A stretch of 64,000 bases of DNA from CAZRSW01 sp964602845 (GTDB lineage: Bacteria > Chloroflexota > Dehalococcoidia > Lucifugimonadales > UBA826): the NCBI GenBank assembly GCA_964602845.1, contig CAZRSW010000008.1, forward strand, positions 9,032 through 73,031. The letters are read 5' to 3'. The translations under genes and the position numbers were made by a program. Every line of letters begins with the position of its first letter. The stretch's first letter is position 1. The notes under the pieces are model-generated. The model had not been told where the DNA came from and made no database searches. It saw only the letters and a list, made by a program, of their open reading frames with translations. Positions 54,877 through 62,959 of the stretch are shown piece by piece.

Positions 54877-55479
54877 TTGGCCGCTAATATCTTATTAGAT
54901 GGGGGAGTGGTTTGCATACCCACTGATACAGTCTATGGGCTGGCAGCATCGGCCATTGACGAAAAGGCTATACTTTCCATATTTTGTCTAAAACAGAGGC
55001 TTAGATCGTCGGCCTTACCAGTTTTGGTGGGCTCTACTGACATTGCGGAAAACTATGTTCAGGGGATTTCGGATGAGGCACGTGTGTTGGCGGATGAATT
55101 TTGGCCTGGGGCACTTACGATGATTTTCCAGAGCGCTGGGATCATCCCAGACCTTGTCACGGCAGGTACAGGCAAGGTCGCAATAAGGATACCAAATCAT
55201 AAGGTGCCTTTATCACTTTGCGAGCAAACAGGTGTCCCTATAATAGGTACTAGCGCCAATACTAGCGGTGAGCCTCCGTTGACTAATGCTAGGGATGTTG
55301 AAAAATATTTCTCGAATTCTTCGCTGAACCTGGTGATAGATGGAGGTGTTTCAAAGAGTTTTTCCCCATCGACTGTTATTGATGTTTCATCTTATCCCCC
55401 TACCATTGTTAGAGAAGGTATTATTAGTAAAGGGGAGATAATTGATCGATGTGGAATAGAGGTTGATAAGAAACAGTGA
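54877..55479 (+). CDS. tsaC: L-threonylcarbamoyladenylate synthase (Sua5/YrdC family)
   Basis: Makes threonylcarbamoyl-AMP from threonine, bicarbonate and ATP, for t6A at tRNA position 37. From TTG at 54877 it has 200 residues with the YrdC core: GGVVCIPTDTVYGLAASA, KQRLRSSALPVLV, FWPGALTMIF, VAIRIPNH, PIIGTSANTSGEPP and STVIDVSS. The TTG cuts into the first helix; an ATT at 54838 gives 213 residues and a good ribosome-binding site. Overlaps the next gene by 4 nt (GTGA). Confidence 0.92.
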   Translation: MAANILLDGGVVCIPTDTVYGLAASAIDEKAILSIFCLKQRLRSSALPVLVGSTDIAENYVQGISDEARVLADEFWPGALTMIFQSAGIIPDLVTAGTGKVAIRIPNHKVPLSLCEQTGVPIIGTSANTSGEPPLTNARDVEKYFSNSSLNLVIDGGVSKSFSPSTVIDVSSYPPTIVREGIISKGEIIDRCGIEVDKKQ

Positions 55480-56477
55480 GTTTTAAGGACGTGCATACGC
55501 TTGAGTTGGAGATTAATAAAGAACTTAGGTCACGCCTGAATTCGAAAAATATGCCCTTGTACGACATGATGTCCTATCATTTGGGTATTGGTCAGGATCA
55601 GGAAGGTATAGTACCGGAGAGACAAATTGGCAATATTTTCCAAATGGCTGTGCAAGCTTTTGGCGGAGACACGGATCGCACGATTCTGGTAGCAGTCGCA
55701 TTAGAGTTAATAAATGGATTTTGTGAAATCCATGATGATGTTCAATCCGGCAGGCCCGATAGAAACGGGAAAGATACTGTGTGGTGGCTTTGGGGTCCAG
55801 CACAGGCTATCAATGCGGGTGATGGGATGCACTCATTAGCTAGGTTGGTTGCTTCGAGAATAGGCGAATATGGATTTTCCCAAGACCAGTCTTTTGAAAT
55901 TGTGCGCAGTTTGGATGATGCGACTCTATTGGCATGTGAGGGTCGATATAGAGACCTAGAAATGCAGGATCAATTGTCGGTGTCCGAGGATTCCTATGTG
56001 AGAACGGTACAGGAGAAAGTTGGGGCGCTTTTCGGAGCAGCTTTTTCGATTGCTGCATTTCTGACAGGAAGGGAAGAGAAAATAATAACCCGATTGCGTG
56101 GAAGCGGGTATAAGCTAGGGGAGGCTTTTCAACTTAATAGCGATATGACGGGGTTGTGGGGAAACAGTGGCTCTGACGTTTCTGTGAACTTTCTTAACAA
56201 GAAGAAACTCTACCCAGTGGTTGTTGCGCTGGGTTTAGCTGATCCAGGGCAAAAAAGAAGATTGGGCGAGATCTATTTCAAGCGTGTTTTAGAAGCTGAA
56301 GATTTGGAAAAGGTCAGGATTATTTTGGATGAGTTGGATATACGAGACATTAGTATGACGGCTACCGCGCAGGCTGCCGAAGTGGTCTTTAAAGATATCA
56401 AAACTTATACACTAGGAGGAGATGAAACTGAGTCACTAATATCCTACTTAAATCGTGTGGTGTATGGTGGAATTTGA
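55476..56477 (+). CDS. polyprenyl synthetase family protein with altered Asp motifs
   Basis: A 333-residue isoprenyl diphosphate synthase-fold protein, normally making GPP/FPP/GGPP-type chains. The first aspartate-rich motif is IHDDVQSG (Asp87, Asp88, but Ser91 in place of the usual Asp); the second is FQLNSDMTGLWG, where DDxLG is replaced by Ser222-Asp223. The rest is well kept: TVWWLWGPAQAINAGDGM, KKKLYPVVVALG. Loss of a metal ligand in each motif could make it a regulatory or inactive partner or change product length. GTG at 55476 overlaps tsaC; it overlaps pgk by about 14 nt. Confidence 0.85.
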   Translation: MSFKDVHTLELEINKELRSRLNSKNMPLYDMMSYHLGIGQDQEGIVPERQIGNIFQMAVQAFGGDTDRTILVAVALELINGFCEIHDDVQSGRPDRNGKDTVWWLWGPAQAINAGDGMHSLARLVASRIGEYGFSQDQSFEIVRSLDDATLLACEGRYRDLEMQDQLSVSEDSYVRTVQEKVGALFGAAFSIAAFLTGREEKIITRLRGSGYKLGEAFQLNSDMTGLWGNSGSDVSVNFLNKKKLYPVVVALGLADPGQKRRLGEIYFKRVLEAEDLEKVRIILDELDIRDISMTATAQAAEVVFKDIKTYTLGGDETESLISYLNRVVYGGI

Positions 56478-57675
56478 AGGAATAGGGAAGGTTACCATCA
56501 ATGATTTACCTCTCGACGCCAAGACGGTATTGGTGAGAGTGGACTTTAATGTCCCTTTTAAACCAAATACGTGCGATATTGCGGACCCTAGTAGGGTCAG
56601 GGCTTCTTTGCCCACTATTTTAAACCTTACTGCCAGGCAATCTAAGGTTATACTTTGCTCGCATATGGGGCGTCCTAATGGTAAAAAAGTACCCGCTCTT
56701 AGTTTGCGTCCAGTAGCGCATTTGTTAAGCAATGATCTGGGCCGTCGAGTCTTGTTTAGTGATGATTGTTTGGGTGATAGAGTCTCACAACAGGTTCGTG
56801 AAATGGGAGAAGGAGATGTGCTTTTACTAGAAAATCTAAGGTTTCATCGTGAAGAAGAATTAAATGATCGAGGATTCGCCATGAAATTGGCATCGCTAGC
56901 CGATTTTTTCGTAAATGATGCCTTCGGAGTTTCGCACAGATCTCATGCATCGATAACAGGTATCCCGTCGCACTTACCATCTGCCGCTGGGTTGCTTCTG
57001 GAACGAGAGATAAAGATGTTAGGCGATGTATTGAGTGATCCTAAACGTCCCCTAATCGCTCTTTTAGGTGGTTCAAAAATTTCAGATAAGTTGAAGATGG
57101 TTGAGAAGTTGGTAGGGATTGCCGACAATGTGTTGATTGGAGGTGGTATGGCTGCTACGTTCTTGAAAGCGGCTGGATTCGAAGTCGGGCATTCACCTGT
57201 GGAATCAGAGCTTTTTGGGTTTGTTCATGGTATCTATGGTAAAGATGAAGTTCGTTCTGGCTTTAGTTCTGTGCATTTGCCGTCGGATGTTGTGGTGCAA
57301 AGTGGTCAGAACCATTCTTCAAGTCATCGCGTAGTGAGTATTGATAACATAAGTCCGGTGGAGACTATTTTAGACATAGGACCTGATACCATTAGTAAAT
57401 ATCGACTGATTCTTGAAGAAAGTGGGACCGTTTTGTGGAATGGGCCTATGGGGATGTACGAATTCCCGCAATTTGCCCTCGGTACCCAAAAATTGGCAGA
57501 GGTAATCTCTGGGGGTGCCATGACTTCTGTGGTTGGAGGTGGGTCTACTGCTGATGCAGTAACCAGGTTCGGTTTTGAACCTGGGATGGATCATGTTTCA
57601 ACAGGAGGAGGGGCTTCCCTAGAGTTCTTGCAAAACGGTACTTTACCTGGCATCAGTGTGATACCTGACAAATAA
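56464..57675 (+). CDS. pgk: phosphoglycerate kinase
   Basis: Transfers phosphate between 1,3-bisphosphoglycerate and ADP in glycolysis. The 403-residue length is normal. Signatures: KTVLVRVDFNVPF, ILCSHMGRPNG, LLLENLRFHREEE, FVNDAFGVSHRSHASITG, LLGGSKISDKLKM and the C-terminal SVVGGGSTADAV. ATG at 56464 is chosen (GTG at 56455 is an alternative); both overlap the preceding gene. Confidence 0.96.
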   Translation: MVEFEGIGKVTINDLPLDAKTVLVRVDFNVPFKPNTCDIADPSRVRASLPTILNLTARQSKVILCSHMGRPNGKKVPALSLRPVAHLLSNDLGRRVLFSDDCLGDRVSQQVREMGEGDVLLLENLRFHREEELNDRGFAMKLASLADFFVNDAFGVSHRSHASITGIPSHLPSAAGLLLEREIKMLGDVLSDPKRPLIALLGGSKISDKLKMVEKLVGIADNVLIGGGMAATFLKAAGFEVGHSPVESELFGFVHGIYGKDEVRSGFSSVHLPSDVVVQSGQNHSSSHRVVSIDNISPVETILDIGPDTISKYRLILEESGTVLWNGPMGMYEFPQFALGTQKLAEVISGGAMTSVVGGGSTADAVTRFGFEPGMDHVSTGGGASLEFLQNGTLPGISVIPDK

Positions 57676-57717
57676 TCAAGCTATTTCAACTTATGCAGCA
57701 GTATCGGAGTTGAGTGA

Positions 57718-58941
57718 ATGATTGATTTTCCTAATATTACGGATATATGTAGAGCTACTGAGTCCAAGATAGTAATGGTTGTTGTGGATGGACTTGGGGG
57801 AATGCGGCATCCCCACTTTGGCATGAGTGAATTAGAGTCTGCGGAGATTCCAGTTTTGGATGGACTTGCCTCTCAGAGTGACTGCGGTGTGACTACGCCC
57901 GTTTTACCGGGTATTTCACCGGGCAGCGGTCCGGGTCATATGGGTTTGTTTGGATATGATCCTCTGAAGTACTTGGTTGGCAGGGGTGTGTTGGAAGGTA
58001 TGGGCATAGGAATCGACATACCAGATGGATTTGTGGCTGCTAGAGGTAATTTCTGTATCGTAGATTCAAATGGGTTAATAATCGATCGTCGAGCTCATAG
58101 AATTGACTCAGGGGAAGGTAAACGGCTTTGTAAGGTTATTAATGAAAGAATCAAAGCTGAATCGAATGGAAATTCAATGGATATTACATTTGAGATGTTT
58201 CCAGTTATGGATTATCGTTTTGTTTTGCTTTGCAGAAATGCTACGGCGGGGGTAACTATGACGGATCCTCAAGTGGAAGGTGTTCGGATTTTAGATTCCA
58301 AGCCAATGGAATTGGAGGATAGTAGGATGGCTGCTGCGATCAATGGATTTAGCGACGAAGTAAGTCTGCTACTTGCTGAGGATCCTTTATCAACAGCCAA
58401 CGCAATATTATTACGGGGGTTTTCCACTCCGCCTAAGCTCCCAGATTTTGGGAAAACTTACAATCTTAATGCAGCGGCAATAGCAGGATATCCGATGTAC
58501 CGTGGTTTAGCGAGCCTGCTAGGCATGAAAATTTTGGAAAGCCAGCAAGATTTCGCGGATGAAATACGGACTCTCACCGAAAATTTTCAAAAATTCAACT
58601 TCTTTTTTGTGCACTATAAACCGGCAGACAGTGCAGGGGAGGATGGGGATTTTGGAGCCAAGGTGCAAAGTTTAGAGTATTTCGACTCTCAATTGCACGG
58701 TATTCTAGACTTAAATCCTGATGTTTTAGTGGTTTGCGGAGACCATTCTACGCCAGCTTATATGGAAAACCATAGCTGGCATCCTGTACCGTTTCTTGTG
58801 AAGTCTAAATATTCGGAGAGTTATAGCGCCAGTTTTACGGAACGGGAATGTCGTAACGGGACGGCAGGTAGGATAAGATCCGAAGAACTGATGCTAATGG
58901 CCCTGGCCCATGCAGGCAAACTGAACCGGTTTGGTCCATGA
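57718..58941 (+). CDS. apgM: 2,3-bisphosphoglycerate-independent phosphoglycerate mutase (archaeal type)
   Basis: Interconverts 3- and 2-phosphoglycerate without cofactor. The 407-residue protein belongs to the ApgM branch of the alkaline-phosphatase superfamily: MVVVDGLGGMRHPHFG, GISPGSGPGHMGLFGYDP with the nucleophile Ser region, FVAARGNFC, HYKPADSAGEDGDF and VVCGDHSTPAYMENHSWHPVPFLV with metal-binding Asp/His. Downstream of pgk by 42 nt and overlaps tpiA by 4 nt (ATGA). Confidence 0.93.
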   Translation: MIDFPNITDICRATESKIVMVVVDGLGGMRHPHFGMSELESAEIPVLDGLASQSDCGVTTPVLPGISPGSGPGHMGLFGYDPLKYLVGRGVLEGMGIGIDIPDGFVAARGNFCIVDSNGLIIDRRAHRIDSGEGKRLCKVINERIKAESNGNSMDITFEMFPVMDYRFVLLCRNATAGVTMTDPQVEGVRILDSKPMELEDSRMAAAINGFSDEVSLLLAEDPLSTANAILLRGFSTPPKLPDFGKTYNLNAAAIAGYPMYRGLASLLGMKILESQQDFADEIRTLTENFQKFNFFFVHYKPADSAGEDGDFGAKVQSLEYFDSQLHGILDLNPDVLVVCGDHSTPAYMENHSWHPVPFLVKSKYSESYSASFTERECRNGTAGRIRSEELMLMALAHAGKLNRFGP

Positions 58942-59738
58942 GACCCAGAGATATTGAGATATCAATATTTGGCAATTGGAAAATGAACTATGGTCGGGTA
59001 AATTCAGTGAATCTTGCCCAAAATATCGAGTCTTTTTTAAGCTTGGTGCCCTCGTCATTAGAGGTTGGGGTTTGTCCAACATTTACTTCCCTGTATCCCG
59101 TATATAAGGCGTTAGGCGTTGGAAGTAAACTAAGGCTTTGTGCGCAAAACTGCCACTCTGAAGAGGCGGGTTCTTTCACGGGAGAGATTGCTGCAAACAT
59201 GCTGGCGGAAACGTGCCAATATGTCCTGCTGGGGCATTCTGAAAGACGCACTGCCGACACCTCGGAAACAGCTAACTTAAACAATAAAATAGCTATGGTT
59301 GTGAAAAATGACATGGTCCCGATCTTATGTGTGGGCGAGGAAGATATTGGGGGAGGAGTCGATGGTGCCATTGATGTTGTGGTTGGGCAAGTAATGGCTG
59401 CGCTAGAGGTGATAGGGAAAACAGATCGGGTTGTCATCGCATACGAACCTGTTTGGGCTATAGGTAGTGGCCGGGGTGCGCTGCCCCATGTTGTGAAAGG
59501 TAGGCTGGATGCCATACGGGAACGCCTAGTTAGGCAGCGTGGGCCTGAGTTTGGCTTGAGTACTCCTATCTTGTATGGTGGCAGTGTCAGTGAAATTAAT
59601 GCCGTCCAATACATTGAGGCCGGAGGAGCCGATGGTTTACTAGTGGGAGCCGCAAGCCTTGACTACAAGAGATTTACTGGCATATTAAGTAAAGTGTCGG
59701 AACTTATTTTAAATACGGAACGGTCATGTGAAGAATAA
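58938..59738 (+). CDS. tpiA: triosephosphate isomerase
   Basis: Interconverts dihydroxyacetone phosphate and glyceraldehyde 3-phosphate. The 266-residue TIM barrel has Lys15 (FGNWKMN), the catalytic His in LLGHSERR, Glu in IAYEPVWAIGSG and the phosphate-binding GGSVSEINA and GADGLLVGAASL. Overlaps apgM by 4 nt and miaA by 11 nt, so pgk-apgM-tpiA form a lower-glycolysis unit. Confidence 0.96.
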   Translation: MRPRDIEISIFGNWKMNYGRVNSVNLAQNIESFLSLVPSSLEVGVCPTFTSLYPVYKALGVGSKLRLCAQNCHSEEAGSFTGEIAANMLAETCQYVLLGHSERRTADTSETANLNNKIAMVVKNDMVPILCVGEEDIGGGVDGAIDVVVGQVMAALEVIGKTDRVVIAYEPVWAIGSGRGALPHVVKGRLDAIRERLVRQRGPEFGLSTPILYGGSVSEINAVQYIEAGGADGLLVGAASLDYKRFTGILSKVSELILNTERSCEE

Positions 59739-60660
59739 ATGCCTGGTTATTGTAGGGCCTACGGGGGTTGGGAAAAGTGCGATTGCTGTTGAGGTATGCC
59801 TTCGAATCAATGGCGAAATCATTAACGCCGATAGCCGTCAAGTTTACAAGGAAATGGCGATCGGTACCGACATGCCCACAGAAAGCACCAGGGGGAAAGT
59901 GGTGCACCACATATACAGCTGTACCTCCATATTAGATACCTTTAACATATTTCAATATAATAATATTGCACGACGTACAATAGAAGAAGTGTGTTCTCGG
60001 GCTGTAGTACCTGTGATCGTAGGTGGAAGTGGGCAGTATGTTTGGTCGCTGGTGGAGAATTGGGATATACCCGGCAAGGAACCTGATCCGCTTGTTCGAT
60101 CCGAACTAGAGGCTCGGCTCAGAAAAGATTCGGGTGGTTTGGCTGAACTAGTGGAGGAATTGAAGAATGTTGATCCCTGCGCTTGGAGGAATGTTGACTT
60201 AAAAAATCCAAGGAGGGTGATACGGGCCTTGGAGAAGGTATATTTTGACCATGGGGCCACTCCAAGTGCAAATATGGGTCGGAAGACCTTGTCATCTACT
60301 GAATACGTAGTTGTTGGTCTCGCTATGGATAGGAGACAATTACATGAGCGGATTGAATCTAGGTTAGAGGCAATGTTTGCCAATGGGTGGGTTGCGGAGG
60401 TGAAAGGGATGATTGAGTCGGGTAATGTGGGTGATTTACCAGCGCTGGATAGTATCGGGTATAAGGAAATAGTCGCATATTTGCAACGGTCGGTGTCGTG
60501 GTGTGAATGTCTGAGTAGGATAAGGGCTAGGACTCACAGGTTAGTGAGGACTCAATATAACTGGTTTAATCCTAATGACGATAGGATAGGCTGGTATGAT
60601 CTCTCTGTGCAAAGTGTCGATGAAATAGTGGATGGTATTGTCGCAAGATATACCCGGTAG
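59728..60660 (+). CDS. miaA: tRNA dimethylallyltransferase
   Basis: Adds a dimethylallyl group to A37 of tRNAs reading UNN codons. The 310-residue protein has the P-loop IVGPTGVGKSAIAVEV, INADSRQVYKEMAIGTDMP, VIVGGSGQYVWSLVE and DSIGYKEIVAYL. The start is GTG at 59728, inside the end of tpiA. hflX follows two genes later. Confidence 0.95.
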   Translation: MKNKCLVIVGPTGVGKSAIAVEVCLRINGEIINADSRQVYKEMAIGTDMPTESTRGKVVHHIYSCTSILDTFNIFQYNNIARRTIEEVCSRAVVPVIVGGSGQYVWSLVENWDIPGKEPDPLVRSELEARLRKDSGGLAELVEELKNVDPCAWRNVDLKNPRRVIRALEKVYFDHGATPSANMGRKTLSSTEYVVVGLAMDRRQLHERIESRLEAMFANGWVAEVKGMIESGNVGDLPALDSIGYKEIVAYLQRSVSWCECLSRIRARTHRLVRTQYNWFNPNDDRIGWYDLSVQSVDEIVDGIVARYTR

Positions 60661-60762
60661 ACGAGGTGGTAACTTTGAATGTATGTGGGACGGTACTTTT
60701 ATTGTGGTGTTAATATGAATTGCTAGGTGTATTGTCAGGCGGTTTTAGTGAGGGAATGAATT

Positions 60763-61653
60763 ATGGAATTTGTCAAAATGCATGGAGCTGGCAACGATTA
60801 TATTTTCGTGAATGGAGTTGAACGAACATTCGATTGGCCCCGCTTGGCGGTACTTGCTAGCGATCGGCATAAGGGTATCGGTGGCGATGGTTTGATTGTA
60901 GCGGAACGCTCAGGTGTGGCAGATCTAAAGATGAGTATGTTTAACATAGATGGATCACAAGGTGCTATGTGCGGTAACGGGATTCGGTGCCTGGTAAAAT
61001 TTGCAATAGGGGAAGGTATTGTCAGTTCTAACAATCCAGTGGTCAAAGTTGAAACGGGTAGAGGAGTCCTAGAGGTTTTTCCGATAATTGAGGATCAGGA
61101 AATGGTTGGTGCGAAAGTTGCGATGGGCGTGCCGATGTTCAACCCTGGGCAAATCCCGTTAAAAATTGATATGACCGAAGGCCCAATATTAGATTATGAT
61201 CTTCGTGTGGATGGCTTTAACCTAGGATTGTCTTTTGTTTCTATGGGAAATGGCCATGCTGTTACTTTCCTTGAAGGCCCGGTCGAGGAGTTTCCCTTGG
61301 GTGAAATTGGGCCAAAAGTGGAGCTTCAGGAAATTTTCCCTGATCGGATTAATTTTGAGATTGTAAATGTTGTCAGCGATGAACATATCAAGGTTAGGGT
61401 TTGGGAACGAGGATCGGGCATCACAATGGCCTGTGGAACAGGTGCTTGTGCCGCCTCAGTTATAGCGCGCCTGCGCGGAATGGTAAAGGATGACGTTACA
61501 GTTGAGATGCCAGGGGGCATACTGAAAACTTCTTGGGATGGATCTGGAACAGTTATGATGGAAGGACCGGTTGAAACTGTTTTTAGGGGTGAGTGGGATT
61601 TTTGGTTGGGCAACCTAGATGGATTGCCTGGCCTGTTGGATGTTAAAACTTAG
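60763..61653 (+). CDS. dapF: diaminopimelate epimerase
   Basis: Epimerises LL- to meso-diaminopimelate for lysine and peptidoglycan. The 296-residue protein has the two catalytic cysteines, Cys70 (GAMCGNGIRC) and Cys224 (MACGTGACAAS), and the N-terminal GAGNDYIFVNG. With the downstream aminotransferase it completes the DapL route. It begins 102 nt after miaA, a possible separate promoter. Confidence 0.97.
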   Translation: MEFVKMHGAGNDYIFVNGVERTFDWPRLAVLASDRHKGIGGDGLIVAERSGVADLKMSMFNIDGSQGAMCGNGIRCLVKFAIGEGIVSSNNPVVKVETGRGVLEVFPIIEDQEMVGAKVAMGVPMFNPGQIPLKIDMTEGPILDYDLRVDGFNLGLSFVSMGNGHAVTFLEGPVEEFPLGEIGPKVELQEIFPDRINFEIVNVVSDEHIKVRVWERGSGITMACGTGACAASVIARLRGMVKDDVTVEMPGGILKTSWDGSGTVMMEGPVETVFRGEWDFWLGNLDGLPGLLDVKT

Positions 61654-61673
61654 ATGGATTAATGAGGGATAAT

Positions 61674-62843
61674 ATGGAATTTGCTAAGCGGTTAGATAGG
61701 ATACCGCCTTATCTATTTGTCGAGATAAGCAGGAAAATTGCCCAGAAAAAAGCTGAGGGAGTGAACGTGGTGTCTTTTGGCATAGGCGATCCAGATTTGG
61801 CCACCCCCACACATATAATTGAAGCCCTTAGGGAGGCAGCGGTTGATTCGCCGAATCATAGATACCCTGAAACGGATGGATTGCCAGAATTCAGGGAAGC
61901 CTTTGCCTCATGGTCCCAACGTAGATTTGATGTTTCTCTAGATACTGATAAGGAGGTCTTGCCATTGATTGGCGCGAAAGAAGGCATAGGGCATGTGGCC
62001 CTGGGCCTTCTAGACCCCGGAGATATAGCCTTGGTACCTGATCCCGGATATCCAGTGTATTCTGCTGGCACTTGGTTCGCTGGGGGGGAATGTTATTGGA
62101 TGTCTTTGAAGGAGGAAAATGGGTGGCTGCCGGATCTAGACGCTATACCAAAGAATGTAGCAAACAAGGCTAAAGTGATGTGGCTGAATTATCCCAATAA
62201 TCCAACGGGATCTGTTGCAAGTGAACAGTATTTTAAAAGTGTTGTCGAGTTCGCATCTTTCTACAATATTGTAGTTTTACATGATGCCAGCTATTCAGAA
62301 GTCGCCTATGATGGGTACAAACCTCTTAGTTTTCTTCAAGTGCCAGGAGCGAAGGAAATCGGCCTTGAATTCCACTCTCTATCGAAAAGTTACAACATGA
62401 CAGGGTGGAGGATAGGGGCTGCAGTTGGCAATGCAGAGATAATCAATTCGCTGATGATAGTCAAATCTAATCTGGACTCAGGTATTCCTAACGCAATTCA
62501 ATTTATGGGGATAGAAGCGTTAAGTACCCTTGACAGTGAAATAGATGCCAGAAATTCGATATACCAAGGTCGTCGGGACAAGGTTGTAAAGATAATAAAG
62601 GGTATAGGACTGGAAGTTTCTGCGCCAAAAGCAGGGTTATATATTTGGGCACGGATACCACCAGGTTATACTTCGGCTGAATTTGCAGAGCTTCTCTTGG
62701 AAGAAAGAGATGTTGTTGTTACTGCTGGGAATGGTTATGGCCCGAGTGGGGAAGGTTACATTAGGCTGTCTTTGACAATAGCCGATGATGATTTAACGGA
62801 AGGGATTAGGCGGTTTGAGGGGTGGGAAGTACCATCCAAATGA
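61674..62843 (+). CDS. dapL: LL-diaminopimelate aminotransferase
   Basis: PLP enzyme converting tetrahydrodipicolinate directly to LL-diaminopimelate, bypassing the succinyl route. The 389-residue class I/II protein has RLDRIPPYLFVEISRKIA, DPDLATPTHIIEAL, LNYPNNPTG, and HSLSKSYNMTGWRIG with the Schiff-base Lys. The assignment as DapL (of the DapL2/MmDapL-like kind) rests on adjacency to dapF and overall similarity; a related aminotransferase is possible. ATG at 61674 has GAGGG 5 nt upstream, better than 61662. Confidence 0.85.
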   Translation: MEFAKRLDRIPPYLFVEISRKIAQKKAEGVNVVSFGIGDPDLATPTHIIEALREAAVDSPNHRYPETDGLPEFREAFASWSQRRFDVSLDTDKEVLPLIGAKEGIGHVALGLLDPGDIALVPDPGYPVYSAGTWFAGGECYWMSLKEENGWLPDLDAIPKNVANKAKVMWLNYPNNPTGSVASEQYFKSVVEFASFYNIVVLHDASYSEVAYDGYKPLSFLQVPGAKEIGLEFHSLSKSYNMTGWRIGAAVGNAEIINSLMIVKSNLDSGIPNAIQFMGIEALSTLDSEIDARNSIYQGRRDKVVKIIKGIGLEVSAPKAGLYIWARIPPGYTSAEFAELLLEERDVVVTAGNGYGPSGEGYIRLSLTIADDDLTEGIRRFEGWEVPSK

Positions 62844-62860
62844 ACCCTACAGTTTTTTGC

Positions 62861-62872
62861 AGGTGATCGATT
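62861..62872 (+). promoter_or_regulatory. candidate ATT start and Shine-Dalgarno for hflX
   Basis: AGGTGA (62861-62866), 3 nt, then ATT (62870-62872), in frame with hflX. The 30 codons between here and the first ATG encode a basic helix and a beta strand (ERALVVAVRAGK) that belong to the HflX N-terminal domain. No ATG/GTG/TTG occurs in this stretch. Confidence 0.5.
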
Positions 62873-62959
62873 ATCGTAAAAACTCTAAAAAATGTTCGCC
62901 AGAGAAAAGAACGTGCTCTGGTTGTTGCGGTCCGGGCGGGAAAGTCTAAAGAGCCGTGG

